From the NCBI GenBank assembly GCA_030765055.1, contig JAUKNK010000058.1:1-64000 (forward strand): 64,000 nt of DNA, in the 5' to 3' direction. A model generated the notes under the pieces. The model was given only the letters and a program-made list of their open reading frames with translations. It was not told the origin of the DNA and made no database searches. Below, in pieces: positions 24,150 through 36,000 of this stretch. Position 1 is the first letter of the stretch; the number at the start of each line of letters is the position of its first letter. The stretch comes from Mantis religiosa. Taxonomy: Eukaryota > Arthropoda > Insecta > Mantodea > Mantidae. Position numbers and translations under genes: made by a program.

Positions 24150-26312
24150 TTCATGTCCTCTAGCATGTCTCGTACCACCGCTTGTTTTCCAGCGGAACGC
24201 GTCTAGGTGGTTGCCGAAGAGGCCGGGTGTCTCCGGTGTCGATGCCGTGAAGCACTTTATCCGTGCGGCTGTAGTCACTGTAGCCTTGGCTTAAGATGCG
24301 CTGGTATCGTCTCAGTAGTTGTCGAACTTTCTCCAGCTGTTCTGCGGTCAGGTGGTGGGCTGTCCTTTCCAATAAGCCTTCCAGCGGGGTCTCCAAGTGT
24401 TGCGTCGACACCGGCTGCTGTGTCTTGTCGATTACGTTTACGCTGTCCACGGGCTCACACGTCCACAGCTCCGTTCCCGCCTGAACGTCGTGATCAGTGT
24501 CTGTCAGGTTGAGCAGCCTCACTGGCACCTCCTCTGGGCATGGCAACAATATCCTGGCTACACATAGTACGTGCACAGGCGTCTTCTGGTCCAGCATCAG
24601 GTTCTTCTTCCGCTAGCCTTCCAGGCACGCCGTCACCACCTCACTTCTTGAGGGGACCACCACGTCTTCCTTCAGGACGACTCTGCAAATTCCCAGGCGC
24701 TCTTCAGGTTGCTGGAGTATCACCTCCTCTCCATTGAGCCGCAGGACCTTCCTGCCGAAAGTGACCGTCGCTTCGTGTGTCCTGAGGGCATCCAGTCCCA
24801 GTATCGTCTCCTCAGTCACCTTCTCGAGGAACACTCACTGACGCACTGCACTCCGTCCCAAGGTAAACTTCAGGACAGCCTCCTTCTCCACAGGCAAGTT
24901 TTCACCTGATGCCGTCATAAGCTGCTATGGTCGGCTGGACTTCGTCTCGGCAAACTCCTGGCTATGTCAGGTCTGATTACGTTCACGGCTGTGCCAGTGT
25001 CTACGAGCATCCGGCACGGCTTCCCTCTCACCCAACCGTCCGCGATGAGGCTGTCATCCATACGCCGGCTGACGGCGTCCAGTGTCACTCGAGGGGCTGG
25101 TGAAGTCACCGCCGACGTGCCCCTCGCCACGCCGTGCCTTACTCGTTCTTCCGCCTGCACCTCTTGGCATTAGCTGTCTCTTCCCATGTGTCCCGGGTGG
25201 CCGCACCCGCAGCACACACCACAAGGTCTTCGCCGGCGTCCCTGGCTAGTCTTTGTTCTACGGTGTAGCGGACACTCCTCGTTCTCGACGTTGGGATAGC
25301 TGTCACCTTGGCCGCCTCCATCCTCAGGTCTGCCGTTAGCATTAGGCGCTGACGAATCTCCATGTCTCGTACCCTGTCGACAAAGTTATTGGTCGCTTCC
25401 CGGGATACGAATTCTGGTGGGACGTCAACTAGGCTTTGCAGGCCAGTTGCTCAGTTGCCAGGGGGAACTCCTGCGGCGTATTCCCTGTCTTCTGTGACCT
25501 TGACTTTAGCTGGCTGCGGTACGCTGCGGCTAAGCGGTGGTTTCCAAAGCGATTCTCCTGGGCCTCTCAGATATCCTTGGGCACCGCCGCTGTCTGGACC
25601 GCGTTCAGGACTTCCGCGGCCCGTCCCTGGAGGCTGGTCATTAACTGTGGGGTCTCTTCCTCTGACTACCAATTGTTGTGGTTGGGCACTGCATCGATCT
25701 GGCGGCGGAAGACTTCGAAAGTTGTAGCGCCGTCGTATTTAGGAGGTTTGACGCGCGCCGATGTTGTGTCACCTCCTAGCGCGTCGGCCTTCAAGTCCTT
25801 CAACCTCCTGCTGACGACGTCTTCCACCATGGCGTTCAGTACCTGGCGTTACTGTCGGCCTTTTCCTCTAGGTCACCGAAGCGGTCCGACAGGTCTTCGA
25901 CGCGCTCGTCCACTTGGCCCATCCGCTTGCCCAGCTCCGTGACGTCCTCCCTCACGCCGGCTAACTGTTCCTCAAATTAGGCGGCGAGAGCCTCGTTCGC
26001 CACCTTTACTTCCGTAGTCAGGCTGTCGTTCGCTGCTCTCTTTTCTGTGGTTAATTCGGCCTTCATTACAGTCAGATGAAGATTTGTCGTCTCCAACTTT
26101 GCGGCCAGGTCGCTAGTTGCCGCCTCCGTTTTCGTTGTTAATTCGGTCATCGTCGCGGCCAAGTTGTTATTTGCAGCTTCCGCCTTCGCAGCGAGGGTGT
26201 CATTGGCCGTCTACATTTCTTTCAGCTCTGCGGCGACTGCCATTAGCCGTCTTCAGTTCTTCCAGTTTCAGTAAAATCTTTTCCAATGCTGCGTCCATCG
26301 ATGTAATGTCCA
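24150..26312 (-). pseudogene. gag-pol of Gypsy copy D
   Basis: Coding starts near 26312 (LEKILL... coiled-coil Gag) and is broken into frames: coiled coil at 25977-26162, capsid-like part ~25400-25940, knuckle region near 25200, protease at 24915-25160 (LVDTGTAVNVI) and 24613-24834. The protease-RT linker is at 24160-24597 (HHLTAEQLEKVRQLLRRYQR, with DTGDTRPLRQPPRRVPL just before RT). At least five shifts or stops are needed to pass through it. No RT catalytic motif remains. Confidence 0.8.
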
Positions 26313-26328
26313 ACTTCCTTACACCAGT

Positions 26329-26665
26329 TGTGACTGGCGGGTTCGTAGAATTAAAAGTTCAATTTGCCGAAATTCTAAATGTTCTTTATTTCCGTAGAAA
26401 TAAACTTGTCCAATTCTCACGTAACAATATTACAATACATCACATATACAAGAAAATCTTCCAAGGTCGATGACAATAACAAACAGCGTTCTGATCACTT
26501 TACCTCATTGATAAATTCGAGACTCTTCCAGAAGAATAAAGAAACCGAATATTCTAGCACCTTCCAAAAGCATAACTTAATCTATGCCGGTAAGTTCTTT
26601 ATCTCAGCTATCTTTATATGCCGGCCCTTTGTGCACGTGTGCCGTGCTATCGTAGATAACGACTT
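26329..26665 (-). repeat. LTR of Gypsy copy D
   Basis: Begins TGTGACTGGCGGGTTCG next to the primer-binding site and includes a minus-strand TATATAAAG-like promoter near 26608-26618. The outer limit is approximate, where homology to the piggyBac-like repeat starts (~26665). Confidence 0.65.
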
Positions 26666-28098
26666 CGGGAAAATATGTATGTATAGCTACATAACCGACT
26701 TGTCTGTTTCAAGGTTTTAACTTTTAGTTTATGCTATACCAAGTAATAATCATTGTCACACTCACTGGAAACAAACAAACATCCCTATCACCATCTCTAT
26801 GTACCTCTTATTACAGTATTTCACAACCGAAGTTTCTGATAGAGTTGTACAGCTGTTCTCACTCAGTATTTTAGATATTTATACTCTTTTAGTGTTCAGA
26901 GTGATTTCTTATAGCCATCGAGAGCTAAATGAATGACATTTAAAATTGTTAAATTTCAGTATTAACCATGTCTTATCCTAGTACTGTAGCAAATAAATTA
27001 GCTTGCATAGGAAGTGTACAAAGTTCTGATATAACTTTAGAAAACCTGGAAGACCTTTTGCTGTTTTACATTATCTGGATATTGAAGACAATTGTGAGAG
27101 AGGTACTGAGGATATACATAGCAGTGAGGAAGAAAATGACCCATTTCCTTCAGGTGTCAGTGCAGAATGTACTTTGTTAGGTGGTCAAAATAACTCGAAC
27201 ACAAATAGATGTATAAACAAATAAACATATTTTCTGGTGTACAAATAACTTCTGATATCCAACCAACTGAAATTTTCATAAAAAAAGTAAAAATTTTATT
27301 GCTTACTTAGTGTCTCTCACTGTTACGGAAACAAATATATAATGAGTAGTATGAAAGAAGTCCTGACCTCTAAAGGCAATTTAGGACTTAAGAGGAGAAT
27401 TCAGAAGTGGACAGCGCACATGTGCTATATTTGGTAAGATGAGACGTGTACCGGTCTGAAGATGGCATGTTAGCTACTCCGTTGTTAGAGGAAATGAGGG
27501 GTCACATGTGGGTCATGTGGATCAGCTATTACTAGATATCCCTCTTTAACAAAACAGTTAAATGGTAAAAAAAGTACTTTTATACCAGCTGGATGTAACC
27601 ATACACAATTGTTTAGTAATTTGCAGAGCAAGACAATGACCTATCTGGAGTTACGCATATCCATAGCTTGTAAACCTAACTGAGTACTATAAAATTCAGA
27701 AACCTCTTCATACCGGAGGTAAGAAATCCACCACTACTACAGCACCCTAATACTTGAGAGAAAACACTTACCTAAAAGGATATAATCCACAACAAAAAAA
27801 GTCGTGAATTTTGAAAAGGTCTAGTGTGTCGCGAAAAAGAAGTTTGCAAGGAAACCAATATTACTTGGTGTAAATCTGAAGATGTGCCCTTGTATGTTTA
27901 TCCAGGTTTTGAGATGTACCATTCAAAAAGAAAACTTTAATGTACGTTTTCATCATTTACAGAACTAATTTAAATGTATTGTAAAATAGGAAGATTAAAG
28001 TAATTGGTGTTACAGAAGCATTAAATGCATGTATGCGCAGGACGCCTATGCATGTCCTTATTGGTTTGTAACATTTTTAATTGAAGGATTTAAAGATC
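26666..28098 (+). mobile_element. piggyBac-like remnant, copy 1
   Basis: About 1.4 kb matching 57010-58420 along its length. In one frame an acidic stretch (HSSEEENDPFPSG) is seen, and copy 2 has DMYWSRDGMLATPLF followed by MGDADQLL and LDVTIHNCLVIF. These resemble the YWS-D-TP-F and MGGVD-DQ/LLD-N segments of piggyBac transposases, fused by internal deletion. The frame is broken in copy 1. Terminal repeats were not identified. Confidence 0.55.
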
Positions 28099-28115
28099 TC
28101 TCTATGTACAGTATG

Positions 28116-28352
28116 TCTGTTTGTAATTTACATCCTCCAACGTTAAGTCATATCGGATGGTGAATGAATTGAATGAAATGATGCTCAAATGAGTCCAGCG
28201 ACCATGGAGCTTAGAGTTATCTGACATTCGTCTTGAAGGATAAGTGAAAACCCTGGGAAAAACCTTATCCAGGTAACTCACCCTCACCGAGATTCGAACT
28301 CATGACCTTTTGAATGTGAGGCAAACATTCTACCACCACGCTACCGAGGCGG
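28116..28352 (-). mobile_element. tRNA-derived SINE with 17-bp target duplication
   Basis: Flanked by the 17-bp repeat TCTCTATGTACAGTATG at 28099-28115 and 28353-28369. On the minus strand the head begins CCGCCTCGGTAGCGTGGTGG (A box) and has AGTTCGAATC (B box). The body has GGTTTTTCCCAGGG and the tail has ATTCAATTCATTC repeats. The long duplication and pol III boxes show a LINE-mobilised SINE. It interrupts the end of the piggyBac-like repeat. Confidence 0.9.
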
Positions 28353-28639
28353 TCTCTATGTACAGTATGCAGAATAACAGTAACACTGAATGTCTGACAA
28401 ACTCTCACTAATTTAAGCCTAAATCCAGTGATAAATATACAAATGACATTCCAAGCTAGTTTTGTGATTGTTCAAGTGTTCCGGAAGTCCAAGTTTGAGT
28501 CAAATCAATCCTGAGGTTAAAGCACTCAGTTTATCACGGCAGACATTGATATTATAACTGGAAGGTATAAGTAACAATCATTTTACAAATTTAGGTCATA
28601 CATCTGGTCCCTAAGGGAAAGAATGGAGTAACCTCAAAT

Positions 28640-29480
28640 CTGTTATACAAGAAATTTTTTGTAGGTCTGAAGGTTCATCAGCACATTAGCAGACAGAAAC
28701 AAATGATGTCTGCTAGCCTATTGATCCTTGATTTACAGAAGACATGCACATATACAGCAATTGTAGTCAATCTCTAAATTTGCTTGTAAATGAATTCATG
28801 AAGACAAGATCACTCTTTATAGCAAAATAAAACAAACACTTGTGTGCCTAGGCAGAAAACTTTCCAAACAATCAGCAAAAGATTAGAATGGTGAACATAA
28901 AAATCTCTTAGGTGCCCTGCACAAGAAACTGACATTTTAAAAATTTCAGCACATAAACCAAAAAACTTTTAAAACTAAAACTATACAAGGTTACTGTTAC
29001 CTAGGAATTACTACCAACAGATCAGTAGTCAGGTAAATCTGGTCAAAAAGCTTTGATAAATGTTAATGATAGAACAATTGATCCATAATTAATACTGTTC
29101 AATGATGAAGAATGGTTTCATTTAAAAGGTCATGTTGCACCACAAATCAACTGATATATTACATATAACGAAAATGTTGGGCATGAGTATCCGTTGTATG
29201 CTGATAATATTGCATTATGGTTTGCAATAAATGGATGTAGAATATGAACTATATAGAATAAAGTGGAGAAAAGCATATACGAGGTTGACTCATTTGCCTA
29301 ATTTTAGTAATATGAACTATTTTTATCAGCGTACCACATATGCAGTAAGATTCAGAAATAATATACTGGCACAAAGTTTCAACAGCTAACGAATATGAAA
29401 TGACAATCAGAATATTTCCAGCAGAACTCTATTTTATAGAATCATTAATAAAGGTTTAAAGCCAGGTTGATCTATGTTTA
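28640..29480 (+). pseudogene. DDE transposase remnant, also part of a local duplication
   Basis: At 29104 onward broken frames give FNDEEWFHLKGHV, followed by YPLYADNIALWFAINGCRI. These look like the first-aspartate region and a downstream W-A-I/V segment of Tc1/mariner-superfamily enzymes that have a DUF4817 N-terminus. 28740-29160 matches 35980-36400 in the same orientation. Confidence 0.5.
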
Positions 29481-29779
29481 TAAGAGTTATTTATGGGGTA
29501 AGATAAAAAATAAAGTACTAAAAACTAATTTACACATTTTGGAAGAATTACAACATAATATCACGATAGAAACTAACAGTATTTTAGATTATGAAAAAAG
29601 GGAAGATAAAAGCAGCAAAAAATACAAACAATTTTAAAACTCATATAATTATTACTCTTACTGATAAATATGGTATGCGCCACAATATACAGTACTCAAC
29701 TTTCCTCAGTGCGCATGCACATGCCTGAGGGTCTGCATATTGTTACATCGCCATGATGTATAGCTAGTTGTGTAAAGAA

Positions 29780-30500
29780 CATTCCGTTCTGTGACTGGAA
29801 GTAAGAATGGATGTCATGACACAGAAAAAGTGTTTATAGTGGCGTATTATTTTCGCTCATATGGAAATGGTTATCAAGGCAAGCCAGGTTCAAAGTTAGT
29901 GGTGGAACACTATCATGAACACTTCAATAAGCCACCACCTAGCAACACAGTTCTGCTATCTCCTGTTAAGAAATTTCATCGTATGGGTAGTGTATTGTGT
30001 CAAAGCAAGGGAAGGTCCGGTAGGCCTGTAACATAGGAACATAGTTGTTGTGCCATTTATTCAGGATCTAAGAAGGTTTTGTCGTGCCAGGAACATGCAG
30101 ATGAATAGACAGTGGTCCAATAAGATGGGGTGACCTGCCACACCACTCGACAGTCTGTGGCTATGCTGCATGAAACCTTTCCAGGACGGGTAACTTCCCG
30201 AAGGGCTCTGTTCCCCTACCCATCATATTCCCCTGCTGTCACAGCACCTGATGCTTACGTCTGGAAAATGTTAAAGGAGAAATTCTCAATTGCTCAGATC
30301 TACCCCAAACTGTGCCTGCATTACGTCAGAAGATTGTCTCATTCTACGGGACTCTGCAGCAAACTGTGTTCCACAAGATGTTGGAAAATCTCTGTGATCA
30401 TTATGAACACTGCCTACAGTACAATGGGGCACATTTTGAACATTTACACTATCATCTCGATACATAAGGTAATGCCAATAAGAGTAACATAATTTCCATC
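29780..30500 (+). pseudogene. DUF4817-type transposase, internally deleted
   Basis: 29791-30036 reads KVFIVAYYFRSYGNGY and KKFHRMGSVLCQSKGRSGRP, the DNA-binding N-terminus of this Tc1/mariner-like class. From 30125 the frame gives DGVTCHTTRQSV (second catalytic aspartate), FPGRVTSRR, then SPAVTAPDAYVWKMLKEKF in place of the final aspartate motif. The central part with the first aspartate is absent, so it is a non-functional deletion product. Confidence 0.7.
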
Positions 30501-30619
30501 CAATATGACTTAACGTTTGAAGACATAAATAAAAATAAAAAAAAAAAACAATATTTCCAGTACTGTATATTTTGGTGCATACTGTACATATACTCTCAGT
30601 TTAGCTGTTTTCCTGTTCT

Positions 30620-31090
30620 TCATGACTTAGAGCACAAGAAGTGCAGGCAGTATACCTAGACAAACGAATAGTACAGAACTGTTCCAACAATGTTATTATC
30701 GTGCAATAAAAATTTATAGTGATCTTCCATTCTACTTGAAAAAATTAAGTAATCCTAAACAACATAGAATTTTTAACAAGGATCTAAAGTAATTCTTACA
30801 TACTCACTTCGCATATAATATCTAAATATTCATTAATGCCCCATTAACAATATGTAGGTCAGATATCAGGCATTTTGATGATTTACATTATACTGACCTA
30901 CAGTAATGCATGTTCTGAGATTAATGCTTGAAATGTGGTGGTTCATAAATTTTAAATTTTTAATACATAATGTAACAAAAAGGCAATAAAGGTACCAGAG
31001 TACTAGTAGTGGTAGATGTATTATGAATTATGCTGCATGTGCCACAAATATATGACATGTTGAACATCCATGTGCTTTGCTCAGGCTGGT
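30620..31090 (+). pseudogene. LINE ORF2 C-terminal fragment, copy 1
   Basis: Broken frames give YYRAIKIYSDLPFYLKKL and a following N-x-K-x-F-N-K-D-L-K segment, the layout of the last part of CR1/RTE-type ORF2 proteins. A matching piece lies at 38190-38660. No RT domain is present. Confidence 0.5.
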
Positions 31091-31319
31091 ACCTGAGATA
31101 TGAACAAAGAAACAAAGGAAAAACAAATGCTTTGAATGTGTGAAGAAGATGGATAAATCTGAATGAAGATGTACATGATAATTATTTGATTATGCATTTA
31201 CTACTAATAATTTATTTAATTTGGCAATTTTCCAACTAAATAACATACTTCTCCCAAATATATATTATAAATAATCTATATGCTTTAATTTAAGTTACAT
31301 ATATGTGTATTTCTAATCA

Positions 31320-31600
31320 AATGTGTAAATCTGAGTAATTGTGTATAGAGTAGAGTTTAGCAGTTGAGAAATATGTAGCACATCCAGTGTTTGAGTCAGA
31401 ATTATTGACTTAGTTTATTTTTCACAAATCAGTATGTGATGCTAGCCGCACTGATATCATGTCATTTATATAACATGTTCTCCTTAAGAACAAACGAGTA
31501 AAGTGTTTCAGTGTTACAAACTGACCCAGTAGTAATAAACTGAAATACAATTGTTGATGTTACCGAACAATAAGGATGTTTTTCTCATGTAGTAACTTAT
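31320..31600 (+). repeat. duplicated non-coding segment S, copy 1
   Basis: Matches 37240-37600 (GAGTAATTGTGTATAGAGTA, CAGTGTTTGAGTC, TTTTCACAAATCAG, AGTAATAAACTG). It lacks the 95-bp insertion found in the other copy and so gives the empty site. Confidence 0.75.
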
Positions 31601-31649
31601 GGAGTTCTGCTTTATTATCTTAACTTAATCCTGTTTCATTCCATTGTAG

Positions 31650-32080
31650 TATGTTCAAATCTCCAAACACAGTCCCCACCCGGAGATCCGAATGGGGTCT
31701 ATTACTCCGGATTGTTTTGTAGAAAGAGACAAAAACATAGTTTATTGAGCAGGTTTCAACCGTTTCTTATGGACACCTCTTGTTTATAAGTAGACAGTTG
31801 AATCGTTCCTTCTTAACCCTCATATTGTGGAGGGAATACACCTGTTGTTGGTCTACGGATCCGCCGGATCAGGCTTGGCAAATCATTATGATATCACCAG
31901 CCTTTCCTTCATTTGCCAGATGAAGGACGTTCCTACTGCCATGACAGGTCAGCAGTAAATTTATAAATGGCATTTCCTCCATTTTGATGGAACAGTTATA
32001 TCGCTGTAGCTCGGTCCCCAGAGCCTCATTTACATATAATATATATATATATATATAAGGCCAGTTCTTAATTACTATGG
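31650..32080. other. GC-richer unidentified repeat piece and (TA)n
   Basis: Includes CCCACCCGGAGATCCGAATG and, on the minus strand, AAGAAACGGTTGAAACCTGC, which resembles retroelement end sequences, possibly a Penelope terminal repeat. A perfect (TA)n microsatellite lies at about 32037-32057. No gene seen. Confidence 0.4.
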
Positions 32081-32211
32081 AGAAGTACTGATAACATCAT
32101 CACCTTCATCAACTTCCATGATACTGGATTGCACACAAATTCAAGCTCTTAGAATACAAAGCATGAATACATGATTACAAAAGCATTGCATTCCTACCAT
32201 ATTTTAAGAAT

Positions 32212-32487
32212 GTGACGGAAAGAATTGAGCGCCTGCTTAAAAGCTTCAAGGTTAGAGCTATTTTCAAGCCCACTAGGCAGATTAATTCGTTATTACGCTC
32301 ATCCAAAGACCCCAGGGACCCTCTCGCTTCAGCCAGCGTCTACCGTATTCCTTGTTCCTGCGGTACTGTATACGTCGGTACCACACAACGCAGTTTCAAC
32401 ACCCGCCTTTCAGAACACAAGCGCAACTGCCGTCTGGGACAATGGAACAAGTCTGCGGTCGCGGAACATGTTTCGTCCAACACCTAG
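32212..32487 (+). pseudogene. Penelope-like GIY-YIG endonuclease fragment
   Basis: 91 codons ending in a GIY-YIG nuclease: YRIPCSCGTVYVGTTQRSFNTR, then EHKRNC and KSAVAEHV. In PLEs this domain sits C-terminal to RT and nicks target DNA. Upstream residues (RIERLLKSFKVRAIFKPTRQI) match the linker of the family. The RT is missing. The frame ends where homology to the LINE 3' end begins. Confidence 0.8.
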
Positions 32488-32489
32488 CC

Positions 32490-33700
32490 GCTTACTGCAG
32501 CTTTATCTGGGTAGTGTAGTAGTCTGTATTTTGTCTCAAGCGTTTATGTCGGGGCTTAGGTTTCTCTGACTATTGGGTTAAGCCGCTCAGGCTGCCGCCT
32601 GGGGTATATATTCCCAAGGCCGACTTCTGCGGAACTCCCTGCTTGAAGAAGGTCGTAGTGAAGACAGCACGATCAGAGGGGATAGGAAGCTATGTGGGGA
32701 AATTGTCTAAACCCATTTCTGGTTCTGGTGTTTTCAGTGTGATGGAGAGAACCCCTTCTGGCTAATAGCCCATGGCGTCCTTGGGGAGTTTGTACCTCCT
32801 CCTCCTGCGAGGAGCTCTGTGGTCATACCGACCCAGGGTGTTGACCAGCTGGTTGGAATGGGTAGATAGTTTTTGATGGAGGGTTCGAGATCTCTCTCTT
32901 ACCATATCCTCTATGTAAGGGATTTGGGAGTATTCATGTAAGATGTGCATAGGGAATCTACGCCCAGTACCGTAGATCATCCTTAATGCCCGATTCTGCA
33001 CGATTTGCAGTCTGCGGATGGTGGTCGGAGCCGCCAATCCCCAGACCTCGCACCCATACAGAATCATGGGTGGAATAATCGCCCGGTACAGACATAGTTT
33101 GAGATGTGCAAGCATGTTGGATCTGAAAATGGGGTACAACTGCCTAAGTGCAACATGGCCTAGTCCCGCCTTAGCCCTGACATGGGGAGTGAAGTTTAGC
33201 CTGCGATCAAGCAGGACACCCAGGTATTTAGCCAAGGTAACCCATGGGATTTGCCTCTGCCTCAACCTCAGCGTTCCCGTCAGTCGCCAGCATCTAACCT
33301 TAGCCAGTAGAAGAGCTGAGCTCCTCCCTGGACTAATTGCCATCATCCACTTCTCACTCCAGCAGCCGATCGCTCGGAGCTGTCGTTGCAGAGGCGGGAA
33401 GCAGAACTTGACATTTTTATTACGCGCCATATAGAGAACGTCGTCCGCATACTGGCACGTAACTGTCTGTGGCTCAGTAGGGAAGTCAGACATGTAGGCC
33501 GCGAAGAGCAATGGTGATAATACACCACCCTCCGGGACTCCCGCAGCTATGGGTCTGACACTGGAAAGCTTTCCTTCCACTCTCACTCGGAACGTGCGAT
33601 CCCGAAGGAAGCTGCTGATCAGAGCAAGATAGGGAGGAGGGATATTAACTTCCGATACTGGAACGGCTAAAACAAAACTTAAGGCAGAAAAATCACGCAA
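32490..33700 (-). mobile_element. Jockey-clade LINE, 5'-truncated
   Basis: Minus-strand open frame 32762-33700 (312 codons) covers the back half of a reverse transcriptase: RDRTFRVRV, GVPEGGVLSPLLFAAYM, CQYADDVLYMA (catalytic YADD), WMMAISPGRS, TLAKYLGVLLDRRL, then the post-RT segment ILYGCEVWG and RRLQIVQNRALRMI. The frame is intact for this part. The 3' untranslated region extends left to ~32490 and matches 21680-22050. The 5' break near 33700 abuts a Penelope terminal repeat. The element is non-mobile because the endonuclease and first RT motifs are gone. Confidence 0.88.
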
Positions 33701-33924
33701 ACCAATTAACTATCAGTACAGGGAAACCCCACCCACCGAGGACACACCCCCTGCTCCTGCCGAACCAATCCAGTACGTCCAACCAGGATATAAATACAAC
33801 ACCTCTAGTGAGCGTCTCAGTTGTGCCTGAGCCTTCACCTAGAAGATTAAGACCACGCCACTGATGATGTCCACCGCAGGGATGGACGAAACGTATGGAC
33901 AGCTTAACTCCATCAGACCACGGC
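33701..33924 (+). mobile_element. Penelope-like terminal repeat (pLTR) fragment
   Basis: Contains a TATA-like AGGATATAAATACAAC at ~33786 with TCAGTTGTG about 30 bp downstream, then a hammerhead-like motif at 33858-33898. This order (promoter, ribozyme motif) is known in PLE terminal repeats. No PLE coding follows; the next sequence is a LINE. Confidence 0.6.
33858..33898 (+). ncRNA. hammerhead-ribozyme-like motif
   Basis: Core CTGATGA at 33861-33867, one extra T, stem II GTCC/GGAC (33869-33872 with 33884-33887), then GAAA, the self-complementary ACGT, the cleavage-type triplet GTA, and TGG (33896-33898) pairing with CCA (33858-33860) as stem I. The very short stem III fits the dimeric minimal type described in PLEs. 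The extra base after CTGATGA departs from the textbook core. Confidence 0.6.
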
Positions 33925-35140
33925 TCCAAAGCCCGGAAGAAATCTCTTATGTTAATCAACCTCTTAGGTTAATTACTGGAGCCATAAAAACTACTCCTAT
34001 AATAACCTTACAAGCATTTACATGTAACAGACCCATAATGACAGATTTAGAAATGCAAGCCCTTGTAACATATGAAAAGCTCTTAAGAATTCCAGAGCAT
34101 AATAAATGGGTAAAACAACACACATCCACCTTCAGTTTGAAAACTCAATCAGGCTTCATACAGAAAGTTTAACAACTAAGAAATAAACTAAATTACCCAT
34201 CCAAAATAGAACCTTTCATGTCTCTTAATAACATACTGAACATCATTGAATTAGAATACCACCTAGATTTACTTGCAGATTTTAAAAAGAAGGAATACTC
34301 ATCTACAGAAGCTAAAGCATATGCCCTTGAAACCATAAATGTAAGATATCCAGTTGACAAATGGACACACATCTATACAGATGGCTCTCTTTACAATCAA
34401 GAAGATGGAGCAGGAGCAGGATCTACCTGTAAATTCTTTTCTTTCTATAAGCATGTTGGAATTAACTTAACAAGTTTTGAAGGAGATATTGACGCAATTT
34501 ATACTTCCTTACAAAATCTATTTGCCTGGACAAATAAGCTTTCCAACATAGTTTTCTTAACAGATTCTAAAGCAGCTATTCAGGCTATTATTTCAAATGA
34601 CAGTCCAAAAACAGAAAAGATAAATGAAATTCATAATATGATTAAACATCTTCAAAATTTAAATATTCATAAATTTTCCTATGGATACCATCTCACTGTG
34701 GAATTTCTGGCAATGAGCAAGCAGATATGTTGGCCAAGAAGGGTTTCAAAATATCTCAAACAACGAAACAAAATATCCCCTATGCAACAGTTAAAAGATT
34801 AATCAAAAACATCTTTAAAAAAACTATATAACAACTATCTAGTTTCCTCTGTAAAACTTAATTGGAAAGATCTCCAAAACAAACTAAAGACAATTCCAGA
34901 ACTACCGCGAAAATCTTCAGTAGCAATGTTCAGATTAATCACAGGTCACGATTGTTTGAATGGAAATTTATTCAAGATTGGATTAACAACTTCTACACAG
35001 TGCTTTTTATGTGGTAAAGACAATTTAATGAACATTGATCATCTAACTGTATGTGAAACTCTCCAAAATCAAGATCTAGTCTCCAAATATTGGGAAGCAA
35101 GAATAAAAATGATTTTATTATCAAATTCTGAGCATTAAAT
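33925..35140 (+). pseudogene. LINE ORF2 C-terminus with RNase H domain
   Basis: Starts within the post-RT region (RLITGAIKTTPIITLQAF). An RNase H domain follows: IYTDGSLYNQEDGAGAG (first aspartate), FEGDIDAIYTSLQ (glutamate region, altered), VFLTDSKAAIQAI (third aspartate), and in the other frame WIPSHCGISGNEQADMLAKK. Then comes CFLCGKDNLMNIDHLTVC, the cysteine-histidine motif that ends such proteins. A stop at ~34170, a shift at ~34690 and a stop at 34800 break it. RNase H points to the I/LOA/R1 group. Confidence 0.75.
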
Positions 35141-35379
35141 ACGCACACACACAATAAGGATGTAAACATGCTACACTTTTGAGGCAAGAGGGCACATCCA
35201 TGTCTCCTTGTAGAGGAAATGAAATGTAAAGTTCATGAGAGGGTCACGTGAAAATGTCAATAAACACTGAGAGCAACTCTTTGTTGATGCACACAACAAT
35301 GGCAGAACTACAGAAACAACTTCACATGATGCCACTGGATCAGCTCTGAATGGTGGACAAAGCACACACTCACTTGCCC

Positions 35380-36000
35380 ATGCATTTGCACATAGAGAAC
35401 AAACGAATTAGGTCAGTTCGTCAGCAGCCTACAGAGAAAATGGAGATGTTACGCAAAGAGCAATACACTGCATTAAAGCTTTGCTTTTGCTTGCAGAAAT
35501 CCCACAGAGAAGGTTAGAGAATGCTGCAGGAGGCATATGGTGATAATGTTCTGCCACACTCCACAATATTTCAGTGGTTCAAAATATTGAGCAAGGGCCG
35601 TGTTTCTGTTACAAAGTAAGATGGACTAGGGACTCTGGCAAACATAACAAGGCTGGCATTATTGTTTGTGAAGACCTGCAAATTAGAACTGACAGTCTTG
35701 TAGACATGTTACAGAGTTCCCATAGCAGTGTTTTACCAATTCTGCATAATCACTTAAACATGAGACATGTCTGTGTAAGGTGAGTGCCAAGATTATTGAC
35801 TCCAGAACAAAAGATGATGGAGGTGGAACTGTGTATGGAACTGCAAAGTCTGGTTGAGATGCATACCTCAATGTCATCATTACAGGTCTTTACCTGTCTG
35901 TAAAAGGAAGTCAGGAGGAAGTATTTTGCTACTGTCGTGAAGAAGGTGAAGGATGGCTTCCAGTGTGTGTCCGAGGATTGGCAGAAGCACATGCATATAT
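35380..36000 (+). pseudogene. mariner transposase remnant
   Basis: Frame pieces read YTALKLCFCLQKSHREG, RMLQEAYGDNVLPHSTIFQWFK (mariner DNA-binding region), then MEVELCMELQSL and near the end DGFQCVSEDWQKHM, which resembles a mariner C-terminus. The catalytic core is deleted. Confidence 0.65.

Larger units (their letters stand above)
24136..26665 (-). mobile_element. Ty3/Gypsy copy D, 3'-truncated and decayed
   Basis: On the minus strand from right to left: LTR (26329-26665), primer-binding-like ACTGGTGTAAGGAAGTTGGA, gag, protease, start of reverse transcriptase. It breaks off at about 24140 just inside RT, against a mariner scrap. Internal regions align with copies A and B throughout but have many shifts. 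The LTR end GTGACTGGCGGGTTCG differs more from the other copies, so this is the oldest member here or a sister family. Confidence 0.85.

Noticed and set aside
33693..33959. 88-codon minus-strand frame
   Set aside because: It lies over the Penelope terminal repeat and has no domain; the plus-strand promoter and ribozyme-like motif explain the region better.
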